From Eopsaltria australis (Eukaryota; Chordata; Aves; Passeriformes; Petroicidae): a DNA stretch of 64,000 nt. Below, piece after piece: positions 1 through 10,722 of this stretch. A program made the position numbers and the translations under genes. Under the pieces are notes generated by a model that saw only the letters and a program-made list of their open reading frames with translations, was not told the origin of the DNA and did no database searches. Every line of letters begins with the position of its first letter. Position 1 is the stretch's first letter. The stretch is from positions 744,001 to 808,000 of the forward strand of contig JAVTVJ010000570.1 of NCBI GenBank assembly GCA_034509425.1. Reading direction: 5' to 3'.

Positions 1-1124
1 CTAAATAAAAACATCCCAAGAGGATGAAATGCCAGCACAGTAAATATTATGTTTTAAGAGGATGAAAGGGAGACCTGCCAGTTGTCTTAAACTGAAATCC
101 AGGAAAAATCACATTTCTTCTCTCTATCTTTATATAATTTAATATTTCAAGGCCCAAATGAGGAATCACATTCGTGTACAGGATGCAAAGGAAGGCACTG
201 AAGAAAATTCACGACTGTGGAAAACTTTAAGTAGCTCAGGTAATCTAGGATCAAACTCAAAAAATCTAGTTTCAAATTTGTAAATTTATGAAAATTCAAA
301 GTGTGAGAGTGAGAGATGACTAAAATAGTAACAGTAGAAAATTCCCAACTGTGTATTAGAAATGAAAACCCATTCCTTTACAAATTCCTTTAATCTGGTA
401 CAGTTCTATGGCAAAAAATGGTAATAAAATACTGAACGAGAAAACTTCTTTTCAAACAGATCCTTAGTAGGCTGTAAATAATTGGAAGTTTCCCTTTCAT
501 TTCATGGGAGAATATGGTTATGTGAATGGCATCTATTCTCAACCATAAGGAGGGTCCTCAATTCAGGAAAATCAGGAGAAAGAAGGCTCCTGAGAATTCC
601 AGACCTTCACAAAAATCCAGATATAAAAGAGATCCTTGACTCAAACATAAAGGAGGAAAGATAAGAACAACAGGGGGTGTCTTGACCCCAGTATTTAAAT
701 AGTGGTCATTTGGAAAGTGGCAGATGGACAATCCTGTCCTAACAAAATGTTCCCTAAAATTCTATTGAGAATTTTTTTTACTAAAAATTTAAAGGACAAC
801 GAGACAAAATTATCAGCATATTTTAAAATGTTTCTTTTCGGACTGCTGGTGCTTTTTCTCCGACTTAGAGAAATATGCTTGCCAAATGATGCCATTTTTA
901 ATGAAATATTATGACCCATGACAGCTGAGTGATGCATATTCCAACAGTCTGAAGAAAGCACAAGGTCAAAGCATTTCACCTTGAATATTTTGAATTCCAA
1001 GTCATGCTGTATGTAAATAGCAAATACAGCCAGATATGCACATAGCACAAAGTCTGCCAGGTTTCTTTTAAATCTTTTTGACACATATAGTAAATTTTGA
1101 AGAATAAAAATAAGGGCAAAAACC
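1..1124. other. AT-rich noncoding stretch, nothing recognised
   Basis: AT-rich unique-looking sequence. Open frames here are short, overlap on opposite strands and resemble no family known to me. I see no RNA gene, transposon end or tandem repeat before the short repeat that follows. Confidence 0.6.
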
Positions 1125-1244
1125 CCCACATAAAACCAGGGAAATCAAGCTTAAATAAGGAAAAAAAAAAAAACCCACATAAAACCAGGGAAATCAAACT
1201 TAAATAAGGAAAAGAACCCACATAAATACAGAGAAATCAAGCTT
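1125..1244. repeat. Short tandem duplication, 2.5 copies of a 43-49 bp unit
   Basis: Each unit begins with CCCACATAAA, continues with CCAGGGAAATCAA and CTTAAATAAGGA, and ends in an A run. Copies start at 1125 (49 bp), 1174 (43 bp, shorter A run) and 1217 (partial, ending near AAATCAAGCTT). The unit length differs mainly through the A run, which suggests slippage. The 81- and 103-aa minus-strand frames that cross it carry the repeated peptide and are artefacts. Confidence 0.85.
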
Positions 1245-3467
1245 TCCCTACTCCATGTTTTAAGTCTCAGTTGACAGCTGAGTCCTACAATTAACAAACT
1301 TTTATTTCTGCCTGATCCTGCCATTGGGCCTGAGACACTGGAATCTGTTACCCATAAAATGACATTGATCCAATTCACAATTGCCAGCACTGGATCAGAT
1401 GGGAAAGCACAAATACCAAAAAATAAAGCAAGAGAGCTCCAAGTTTCCACTGATGTTTTCAATAATTAGATGAACAGAAAGCTACATTTTGAAAAACAAA
1501 CAAAATCACTTGTGTTTAAAGAATGATGCTGTCACCTTGCTAACAGCCTTTCAAGAAATTAATCATGTGTAAGGAAGGAGAGATTATTTTCTTTTTAGTC
1601 AAGAGCTGGTGAGTCACCACTGCTGGGGCAGCCAAGAAGCAATCACTGCATTCATCCTTCTGCTTTCTTTGAGATTTATTTCTGCAGCAACATCATGCAT
1701 TTCACAGGCCTTTTGCACCTGAGACCCTTTTTTACCTCCTAATCTCTTTTCTGGCTGTCAAGTCTTTTTGTAACAGGTTCAAAAGACAGTGTGGAAAAGA
1801 CAGAGTCCCTCCTCTGGATGTTCCCAACCCTTTCCCTGTGGAATCAAGGCAGTTTTGCTCAGATCTGCATCACCCCACGTCAGCCAGGATTTATGTCTGG
1901 CATGTCTGAAAGCTTTCTTGGGTATGAAAATCCTTCTTTAAAAAGAACAAACAAAAAGCAGGGAGAAAGAAAGCTCACTGAGCAGTAGACACTACCCAAG
2001 TAAAACAGGCTGAAGGCTGAGGTATGTGATTTAATTGGGGATGTATTTAGGCTAGCAGGAAATGCCACTGATAAGAAGTTAAGGGCTAAATGGACAATGT
2101 CTTCTAAGGGATTTCAAATTCTTTGAAGGGCCTATAAGGCAGAAGTCCCCTTCCAGTCTGTGCTGCAACCAGAGTTAATTATGGATTTATACATGTGGAG
2201 AAAAGGCTTGATAGTTATCTGTAATAAGCCTAAATTAGAGAGAGACAACCTGAGGTCAGAGAAGTTATTAGTCTGCCACAGAGAACTTGTAATGAAGCCA
2301 GAAAATTATGTGAGTAAGAAACCTCAAACCCACCTCCCCCTCCTTCCCAATCTGAGGCAGCCCTGCCTTCATCATCCTCACTTCCTTGCTGACTTGCACA
2401 AATTGAGGCTTTCCCTTTTCATAATATCTGTTAAATTCACTCCCCCTTTTCCACCCAGAATCCAGATTTAACAACTGCTCTGTTAACCACACTGTCCCAC
2501 ACCCACAGGGAGTCAGCTGGAAAGGCAGCTGGCTCATGGAACACGGGAATTTCTCAGGATATCACAGTGTTCTGAAGATGGAGATGGTCCTCCTCACACA
2601 GGAATAAAAGGATGTTTGGAGGCCAACAGCAACTCCTCACCCAGGCGAGTAGCCAGGATTTACCTGGCTGAGCCCCTGCAGCTCTGCCAGAGGATGGAGG
2701 TCACAGTCTGGGAGAATTCCAGCTGTGATGTAAAAATGCTAGAAAAGGTCTGGAGGTAGTGGATTGAATGCCAGTTTTCTGTTGTGTTGTCAGAAACATG
2801 AGGTATCTACAAACGAACAAATTTTTCACCCTGGGGCTCTCTAACTTAATTTGCTGTATGCATGTTAAATCAAATTTAAAATCTTGCCTTTCCAAGAAGT
2901 TACTTTACGGTATTTCCAAAGGTGCAGCTTGATCAGCTGACTTTGATTTCAGCAGAGACCCACATTGTACAGGGAGTGCCTGCCAAACCTGCACAAGCAC
3001 TCGCAAAAGTGTTAAAGTGTCTGTTCTAAAAGGAGAAAAAAAATCCAGTCTTCATGGCTTAAAATGTTTGACACTCTCTACATTCTGAATGGGCAGTTTT
3101 CAAGGGAGAGTATCTCCATGTGCCCCCCAAAATAAAGATAAATCAGGAGAATATCCTGTGGGGTGTATCTTATGATTAAAAATACATCAATTGGCTCCTA
3201 GATAATGTCCTAGGTATTGGAACATTAAGGAAATGATGGGGCTGTTCTGATGGCCACAGGAGAGCCATTCACTACTTCTGTTGCATGAATTTCTCCTGGT
3301 CTAACCTGGTACCAGTTCACAGTGGCTGCACAACCCACAGTCACTTTCTAAAACAAGCACAATCTCCTTCACAGCACCTGAGTAGATCTGAGTGGCTCCC
3401 ATTTACTGCTGATTTTCTACATTTTGTTAAAGATCACAGCTTCAGAAACCCTGGGGTGAAGCACAGG
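1245..3467. other. Noncoding stretch, nothing recognised
   Basis: Mixed-composition DNA without a recognisable exon, RNA gene or transposon. Open frames of about 60-100 aa occur on both strands with no shared motif. A pyrimidine-rich patch lies near 2330-2460. Confidence 0.55.
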
Positions 3468-3880
3468 ATAATTAATGCTTGGAAGGGAGTCACAGAGATC
3501 ATCTAGTCCAGGCTCCTGTTCAAACACAGCCATCCCAGGTCAGACAACCCAGGGCTTGGTCTCATCAAGGTGTGCATCTCTCTAGGGATGGAGAGTCCAC
3601 ACTCCTCCACCACCAGCTGTCCCATGGCCCTCATGATGACAAAACATTTCTCTGTATCTACCCAGCATTTCCCATTTCCCAGCTTGGATCTGTTGCTCCC
3701 CTGTTCTGCCATTGGGATGAAGTTTTGTCTCCACCCTCTCATCAAGTGGTTGCAGACAGCAGCAAGGTTTCCCCTCAGCCTTTCCTTTCTGAGCCTTCCC
3801 TTTTTATTCCCCAGTGCCAAGGATATGTCAGGTACCCCAGTCCTAAACATCTCAGTGATGCTCTGCCAGAGAGAGGCAAC
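3468..3880 (-). mobile_element. CR1-type LINE fragment, diverged 3' part
   Basis: Read on the plus strand, this follows the antisense order of an avian CR1 3' half. It starts with a TTGGAAGGGA-like 3' terminus and the AGATCATCTAGTCCAGGCTCC segment near 3497. Next come GGGATGGAGAGTCCAC, the GACAAAACATTTCT segment (equivalent to the usual 'aagaatttcttcct') and AGCAAGGTTTCCCCTCAGCC near 3761. The element is therefore on the minus strand with its 3' end at the left. It is 5'-truncated, as CR1 copies usually are, and encodes nothing intact. Open frames of 107-172 aa across it are shadows. The family call rests on remembered consensus features; the subfamily is unknown. Confidence 0.8.
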
Positions 3881-6040
3881 AGCTGCAGATTAAAATGCCT
3901 TGTGAACAAAATGCAATTGAATCTGGTTAAGTGTAAAACAAAAGGAAGTTCCCAAGTACTAAAGAGCAGTTATTGCTCAGAGGAAGATGGTGTCTGATGC
4001 ACCCTCAGTGCTCTCCCATCTTTCAGAAGCACTTGTGCATCACGAGGGTTTCTGTGGCACATCTGGGTGTTGGAAACCCCTTTCAAAATGCATCATTATT
4101 CAGTGTTACACTGCAGAAAGTACAGGCTGTAATGCTTACAGTGAGCTCAGAAACACCTGAGCAGGGAACTGAGCCCCACAGACCCTGCATGCAAACCTTC
4201 ATCCAGCATCAGAGCAGGGCAAACAGCCCTACTGCCCGTGGAGAATCCACACCCCACTGAAGGGACCCAGCCCAGCCCAGCAGGAGCTTCTCTTTCACAG
4301 GATGGCTTTTATTTATCAAATACAAAATAGGGATTTCTAGAGATACAACAGTGCATACACAGGTGTCAAATAATCACATTAGAAACATGCAAAGAAAGCC
4401 TAAAAAACCCAATTATTTGCTGTTGCTGGTGCTCTCCCTAAAACCCAACCTTCACTATTGCAGCTCAACCACACAATAACACAGCTCAATCACATCAGAA
4501 CTTCTAAATATGCAACCCTGCACCAGATCTCAGAAATTAACAGCAATGTGAGCTACCTCTTCATGGCCCAGGTGGTGTCCCTGGTCAAAATACCACATAC
4601 CTATTACATTTCCATTAATAAGTATCTAATTTGTTTTATAGATGGAAATTAGTATTCTAACTTCCTACAAAACCTCATAGATACACTTCCCTTAAATTAT
4701 TAATATTAAGTGGTTGTGTTGTTGAAGACCTTGGGAGTCCCACACATTAAGCTCTCAGTTTTAAAAAGAACAAACCAGTCAAACAATCCCTGACAATGGA
4801 GGAACCATCCCTGGTTTATTCTAAAATAAAACTGCAGTTCTGAAATTTAAACCAGATTTTTTTTCTGTGGAATGGAGGCAAAATGGTGCTTATTAGCAGT
4901 TTGGTCACTTGCTTTGATGTTGCCAGCATCTCCCCAGGACATGAATAATTAACAGTGGGACACTCAGAGAGACTTGGATCACTTCCAGTATTTCTGTGCT
5001 TTAATAACGCCTGGAGCCTTTAAGATATTGAAAATTATCATTATTATATTCCAGTCTTCCTCTTAAGGTAATTGATCTTCAGACTCTAACAAAATGATCA
5101 CAGTTGCTTAATTAGTGTCAGATTTTAGGAGAAAGAGCTTGATCAGTATTTATGCACTTTAGTAGGAACTTTTAAGATCACCTCCAACATGATGCACTTT
5201 GCCAGCTGCTGCATGATAAATGCCACACTCACATCAGCCTCATCAGACAGACTCAACATTTGATTTTAAAATCCTCCTCTATATATGCACCTTAATGAAA
5301 CTCTCTGCTTATTTATTCATTAACCCTGATTCAGAATTAAAGAATTCAGAATTTAAAATGTTGAGGTCAAAAGACCATGTATTCCTTTCTACAGAAATTC
5401 CAGCAGAATTTTTTTTCTGTAGCCACACAACATTGACACAAAAATGCCTCAAACAGAGTACATTTATACAAACAGATTTGGCCAATGATTTTAGGTCATT
5501 AAGAGCTAGCTCATGTTACTGTTAATTTCCAAGCTACAGAGAAATGTTGCATATTTAAGAAGCTTAAATACTTATTAGCTCAGTCTTTGACAATTCAGTA
5601 ATAATTCTGTCAATTATTGCATGGGGTTTTAATGCCTTTAATGACACCATGCTCTTAATGAAAAATCATTTAATCCAGTTGAACTGCAAATTCAATTTTT
5701 TCCTGATGAGGGCCACGATTCTGAACCATTCTTCTTCACTTTTTTTTCTCTTTATCGAAGATAGTCCAGCTATACAACTCCCAAAGCATCTACTTTTCAT
5801 AGAGTGCAGATTTCCTGGGGAATGGAATGTGAAGCATTTGGAGGTTTCTTGCACATAGAAGCATGATAAGAATTTCTAGTCTCACTGCTGGAAAGCAGTG
5901 AGTGTTCAAAAAAAAAAGTATTATGTAAAATAAGTGTTACTTCTAGGGGCCTGTTCTGCTGTTATCAACAAGGATGCACCTTCTTTGATAAAGTGTGGTT
6001 CCAGCACTACAGTGGAGTAAGTCCTCTAGATTAGAACCAT
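3881..6040. other. AT-rich noncoding stretch, nothing recognised
   Basis: Low-GC DNA with many short A and T runs, for example near 4861 and 5410. No exon, tRNA, hairpin array or transposon terminus stands out. Open frames are short and without recognisable motifs. Confidence 0.55.
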
Positions 6041-6660
6041 GAAATCATGGATTCACAGGATGGTTTGGGTTGGAAGGGACCTCAAAGACCATCCAGTTCC
6101 ACACCTTCCACTATCCCAGGCTGCTCCAAGCCCCGTTCATCCCTGAGCCTGGGAGGCCAGGCTGGGTTAGGCAGCCCCACACCTGTCCCAAAGCCCCAGA
6201 ACAGCCTCCCTGAGCTGCACTGTGCAGCACGACCCTGCAGGCTGCAGCGTAAGAGCCCTCTGCAGCAGAATTCCCAGTCCCACCACTGCAGCAGAATTCC
6301 CAGTCCCACCTCTGGAGCAGACTGCCCAGTCCCACCTCTGGAAAAGAATTCCCAGCCCCACCTCTGCAGCAGAATTCCCAGTCCCACTCTGGAGCAGAAT
6401 TCCCAGCCCCACCTCTGCAGCAGAATTCCCAGTCCCACCTCTCAACTGGGTTCACTTGCTCAGGCTTTGCTCGCTTGAACTCCGAGTATTTCTGGGGATG
6501 GAGTCCCACACCTCCCACACCTCCTTCAGACTCTCCCAGCCCTTCATGGCTCTCATGGGAAGAACTTTTCCCTTCCAAATATTTGCAAATCCCCCTGGCT
6601 GCAAGTTGTGTCTGCCCAGCACCTCCAAGCAGAGTCTCAGTGTCCTGAACAACTTCTGAC
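6041..6660 (-). mobile_element. CR1-type LINE fragment, 3' part, with internal minisatellite
   Basis: The left edge has the CR1 3' terminus in antisense: GAAATCATGGATTCACAGGA, then GGTTTGGGTTGGAAGGGACC, CTCAAAGACCATCCAGTTCC and CCAGGCTGCTCCAAGCCCC. After an expanded 26-bp repeat (6262-6442) the antisense CR1 order resumes with GGGATGGAGTCCCACACCTC (near 6498), a GGGAAGAACTTTTCCCTTCC segment and CTGGCTGCAAGTTGTG up to about 6660. The copy is on the minus strand and 5'-truncated. It looks younger than the copy at 3468-3880 because the terminus is better preserved. It has no coding capacity. Confidence 0.9.
6262..6442. repeat. Minisatellite, 7 copies of a 26-bp unit
   Basis: Unit starts are 6262, 6288, 6314, 6340, 6366, 6391 and 6417. 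The unit is GCAGCAGAATTCCCAGTCCC followed by ACCTCT, and unit 5 lacks one C (25 bp). Variants swap GCAGCAG for GGAGCAG or GGAAAAG, AATTCCC for ACTGCCC, and AGTCCC for AGCCCC. Six of seven units keep an EcoRI site (GAATTC). The variants are interleaved rather than in blocks, which suggests repeated unequal exchange. Because 26 is not a multiple of 3, all frames stay open and show a 26-residue periodic peptide; these frames are not genes. Confidence 0.95.
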
Positions 6661-7679
6661 CAGCAGGAAAAGTGACCATAATGTATCTAACACTGTTTAA
6701 GTTACTACCAGGACAATGACCACACATGTGTGTTATAAAATGATATATTCATTGATATTTGCACTCTGATCATGGACTCAGATGCTGCAAACCATGAGCA
6801 ACCTGACATCACCACATACAGGCACTACCCAGACTGCAAGCTCATTTCCCTTAAATCAAGTTTTTCAAAAGACTATTTTTAATGTAACAATTCTGTGAAA
6901 TTAGCTCAGTAAAGAAGTTACTCTGCATAAATATAACTTTTTTTTGACACAGGTGTACACTGAGGTCACACCCAGATCTCTGTAAACATAGGAGTGTTCA
7001 AGGGGTACAAGCAGATACAGGAGAGAGGAGTTTCCACAATAACTCAATACTGACAAAACCATTTCTTATGAACATCAGCTGTGTAGTCAGACACAGGAAC
7101 GTGGCTTTTGCACTCCTCAGAAGAGGAACTGTCACTGGACCAGTATGAAATAAAACTAAAGCTTCAGAGTTAGGGATGCCAGACTCACTGTCAGCTTCAC
7201 TTGAGTGGCTCTCCAGTCCCTTCCATTAATGTTTGCTTTTTTCAGGATATATGTCTTCACATAGATGTCCTTTAGCTTTTTCACTTAACAGATGTATTTC
7301 TATCATTCCAGCCACGTCTTGTTTTGTGTATGTAGTAATGAGGGGTCATGAGTGCACTATAAAACAGATCCCTCAGGTCAGGAGGCCTCGAACAAAGGCA
7401 AATATTGCTAAAGGCAACATCCCCTTAACTGCTAAGTGAGGGGAACTAGAAAAACACCGCATTGTCCTCATCAGAATATTTCTGCCTCCAACAGCTGGAA
7501 CTTTTCAATGGAACTATTACTGGAAGAGAGTGGCACTGTAATGTTTTTATCAGTTTACATGGACAGCTATTCATACAAGCCAGGATCAGGCTGTTGTAGG
7601 TGTGCTGACAACAGATTAGTGGGGCCAGCTGGAATTTGAAAATTACACCCCTGTGGCCAGCTGTTTGAGTCAGACATTT
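6661..7679. other. Noncoding stretch, nothing recognised
   Basis: Unique-looking AT-rich DNA next to the CR1 copy. Only short open frames without motifs are present. No RNA gene or repeat is recognised. Confidence 0.5.
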
Positions 7680-7860
7680 TGGGCTCTTCAGCTGATCTAT
7701 GACACATTTGCTTCTTTTTGTTTAAGTAAACAATGGCTTCTGTCACAATATTAAAAAATCCCCAAATTACAATAAGGTCTGACAGTTAATTTAATTAAGC
7801 AATAACTGGCTTTGATGGATGGCTAAAGCAGTTTATCTTCAGGAATGCTTCATTGCCCTA
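7680..7860. promoter_or_regulatory. Candidate regulatory element with forkhead/SOX/homeodomain-like sites
   Basis: A perfect inverted pair TTGTTTA-AG-TAAACAA lies at 7718-7733. Each arm fits a forkhead core (GTAAACA type). The right arm runs into AACAATGG, a SOX-like site, at 7730-7736. About 50 bp on, CAGTTA (7783-7788) and TAACTG (7803-7808) form an inverted pair around TTTAATTAAG, a homeodomain-like core. Such clustering resembles vertebrate noncoding enhancers, but binding and conservation are inferred only, and AT-rich DNA yields such sites by chance. Confidence 0.3.
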
Positions 7861-10539
7861 GAAACAAAAAAGAAAAGAATATTGTCTTTTTCCTGATTCT
7901 AGCCAATAAGTTCTCTGGGGAATGAGGCTACCTTGCTATCTGCTGCAGCATATGCAAGTTTCTTAGGAATTTAGTTTTGTGTTTAGCTCCGAACACCAGG
8001 TGTTTTCCAGAGAATTATAAACCAGGCATCCAAGCAGCAGTAACAAAAATCATGACTGACCATCTAAAGTCAGCATCAAGGACTCTTCCTATGCCAAGAC
8101 TGCAGTATTTAACTGTGGTCAAGGTACTGCACTAAATTACTGCTTTGTGCCATAGCTGCAATTTGACACTTTAAGATCATACTCTTTTGCAAAAAAAAAA
8201 AAACCCTGCAAAAAAACCATTTTTATGATCTACTGAAAGTTGCCCAAAACTTTTGTCTTACCCTCATCAGAGATCAAGTCTCAAAACCCCTCATACACAA
8301 CAGGCAGGAAAAAGGCCAGCAGCTTAATGAGGTGATGTTCCCAGACTGCCACTGGGATGGACGTGCAATGTGACTTCCATGTGACCTTTTCCAAAGCAAA
8401 CCATGCCACTGAACTCAGTGAGAATCCTCAGTGGGATCAGAGAGAAGGAAAACAGCCCCTGACTCCACTGCTTTATTCAGCAGTGCTGGATGCAGTCTGC
8501 TGGATGTGGCAGGAATTTTAGCAGGACAATCCCGAGAGCCCATGTAAAAGACAGGTCTGAATGACTGGCCCCTGAGGAATCTTAGCACCCCAAAGAGCTA
8601 AAGGAGCAGCCAAAATACCATGATACAGCAAGGGTAGCCCAAGACTGAATCACGAAATGGAAACTTCTGACTGCATTCATATCACCTTGTGGAGGTGATT
8701 AATTCAGGTATCACAGCAACCAATACTGAGGCACTCAGAGACTCAGGACATTTCAGAGAAATGCTCAAAACAGTCTGGAGCCATTTCATCACCTCTGGCA
8801 GACACTACCCAGGCACTGGACATGGGGGCTGAGCTCCCTCACTTGATAACAAAGGGGATATTTCTGAAGGGATGACTCTGCTTTCCTGCACAACAAACAT
8901 CTTCTTCAAACACCAGCTGATTCTCACAACTCCTCACCATGACATAAATCCATTTGATTATGGCATGAGGGCTGCTGCCAGTGTTTCAGCAAGTCCTGAG
9001 GATGCCCAGCATTGGTCCTGGTGCCAGGTCCACCACTGGGGCTGGGAATGCCACATGGAAGCTTTGCTCCCCTCTCAGTTCCCACAATCCAGGGCACAGG
9101 CTGGTGCTGAGATGTTTGAGAAGGGGATCACAATCTACAGAGCAGAGCCACTGCAGAAACATGACCCAGCAGTGCCCGAGGGAAGGACACCTGCTTTTGT
9201 CAAGTAACATCCATCCTTGTAACCTTGGAGGAGAAGGTTTTGCAATGGAAAGACACAAAATCACGTCCAGCACAGACACAGGAGTAGAATTCTTACAGAT
9301 TTGTCATGTCTTTAATGCTGACATATCACCTAAGCACCAAGTGGGTGGGAGTTTCCTCCCCTGCCTCTTTGGAGCCACTCAAATATGACCCGTGGGAGGT
9401 GAATTTGATCCAACTGGCCCAAGTCCAGCTGTGACAGCAGCAGCTTCATCCACTGCCACTGCAAACATCAAAATCACCTCTTTATTTGACTGCAGGTGCA
9501 CAAAGGTTTGTTTATGTCTACCCCTGTCTGGAAAAAGATAAGACCCTCAGCATGAAAAGCACAAACAACCAACAAAAAATACCCCAAACAAACATAACAA
9601 AACAACAGCCCCCTAAATATGCTCTTCTATTTTTTTAAAAAACCTTTAACTATAAACAAACACCAGTAAGTTTGTTGTGTTTCTGTGATCCTGAGAAGCA
9701 ATGTCTCTGTTCCAGAGTGTTTTCCCAAGCATCTGTATTGTAAAGATGTTTCCTTTGAATACACACAGAGAGATCAGAAGGGCTGCTCCAGCATTCCCAT
9801 GGGAAAGTTTAAACTTGTGAAACAAATGTTTTCATTGGCTGTGCTAAATTGCAGTTTAACTCTTTTTTTTTCCTTTTTAAACCAAGTGCAATTTGCAACC
9901 CACATCATTACTGCTGCTTTGTCAAAAATACGTGATTTCGAGAGAGTAAAAATGGAATTGCTCCTCAGGGTTTGCAGTTAATGGCTGAGGGACATACAGC
10001 AGCATTGTTATTTGTTCACAGATGGATAACTCGAAATGCTAGCAGTGGTTCAGTGTTTAAACAAACAACTTCTAGAAGTAATTGACTGTTCAATCGCTTT
10101 TACTTCTGGGTAGTATCAACTCTCTCATTTCCAGTTTTTCTGCCTGTCTTCACAGGCCCTGCTGGCACTGGATTTGTTCTTCCCCTTAGAAGTCCTGAGG
10201 CACTTGCATCCATTATCATCAGTCAGACTAATCAATTATTTTAAGGCTTTGATGGCAGCCTATATTACCATATTCAAGTATTATCACCATTTGTAAATAC
10301 CAGTTCTTATTCATGTTTTACTTAGAAAAAACCCCAACATGTTGCTTGAAAAGCCAACCCGATTTTTAGCCCTGTGTCATAAGACAATTGAAGTGATTGT
10401 AAAATCTGCATAATCTTACATCTTTGTTGGCTTTCCATCTTACTATACCTGAGATGGACATTTATAACCAATTTGACAGAGGAGCAATGGTCATCATTTT
10501 GCTTTGTTCTAATAAACCGAATGAAAACAGAAGCAGCAA
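7861..10539. other. Noncoding stretch with A and A/C runs
   Basis: A 13-base A run lies at 8191-8203, followed shortly by a second A run after CCCTGC. An A/C-rich patch lies at about 9555-9620. Open frames up to 135 aa (8981-9388 plus) overlap opposite-strand frames and carry no recognisable domain. No transposon or RNA gene is identified. Confidence 0.5.
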
Positions 10540-10722
10540 AAAAGATACAAAAAGGGAGCCCCCATCAGTGGAAGCCCCCAAACAGGAAAGACCACAATAT
10601 AGTTCTATTTTATTAGACACCAGAGAATCAAAGCACAAAAGGGGCTCTGCAAATGTCCCAGCTGTGGGAAAAGCTTCAATTGCAACTTAGATTTTACTGG
10701 ACATCAGAGAGTCCAGCCATGA
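10540..10722 (+). pseudogene. Decayed C2H2 zinc-finger segment
   Basis: Reading plus from CAC at 10618 gives HQRIKAQKGLCKCPSCGKSF and then NCNLDFTGHQRVQP before a TGA at 10720-10722. This is the end of one finger (HQRI), a linker of exactly the usual length (HQRIHTGEKPYKCP in the family), and a finger with Cys at 10654 and 10663, the GKSF motif, a Leu and His at 10702. Spacing is C-x2-C-x12-H-x3. The second His is replaced by Gln (10714-10716), and the linker TGEKP is lost. Upstream, AGTTCTATTTTATTAGACAC (10601-10620) resembles the SSxLIRH half of the preceding finger but is one base short, a frameshift. GGGAGCCCCCATCAGTGG before it may be the linker and first Cys (now Trp). Such tandem fingers form large gene families in vertebrates and bind DNA. 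This copy cannot encode a working array. Whether it is a retrocopy or a dead exon is not clear; no poly(A) tail is seen. Confidence 0.75.

Noticed and set aside
3479..3997. 172-aa plus-strand open frame and 107-115-aa companions
   Set aside because: They lie over a CR1 fragment in the antisense direction and do not match the CR1 proteins.
6082..6659. Four to five overlapping open frames with a periodic Trp-Glu-Phe / Gly-rich or Ser-Pro-rich peptide
   Set aside because: They are the 26-bp minisatellite read in different frames on both strands inside a CR1 fragment, with no independent sign of coding.
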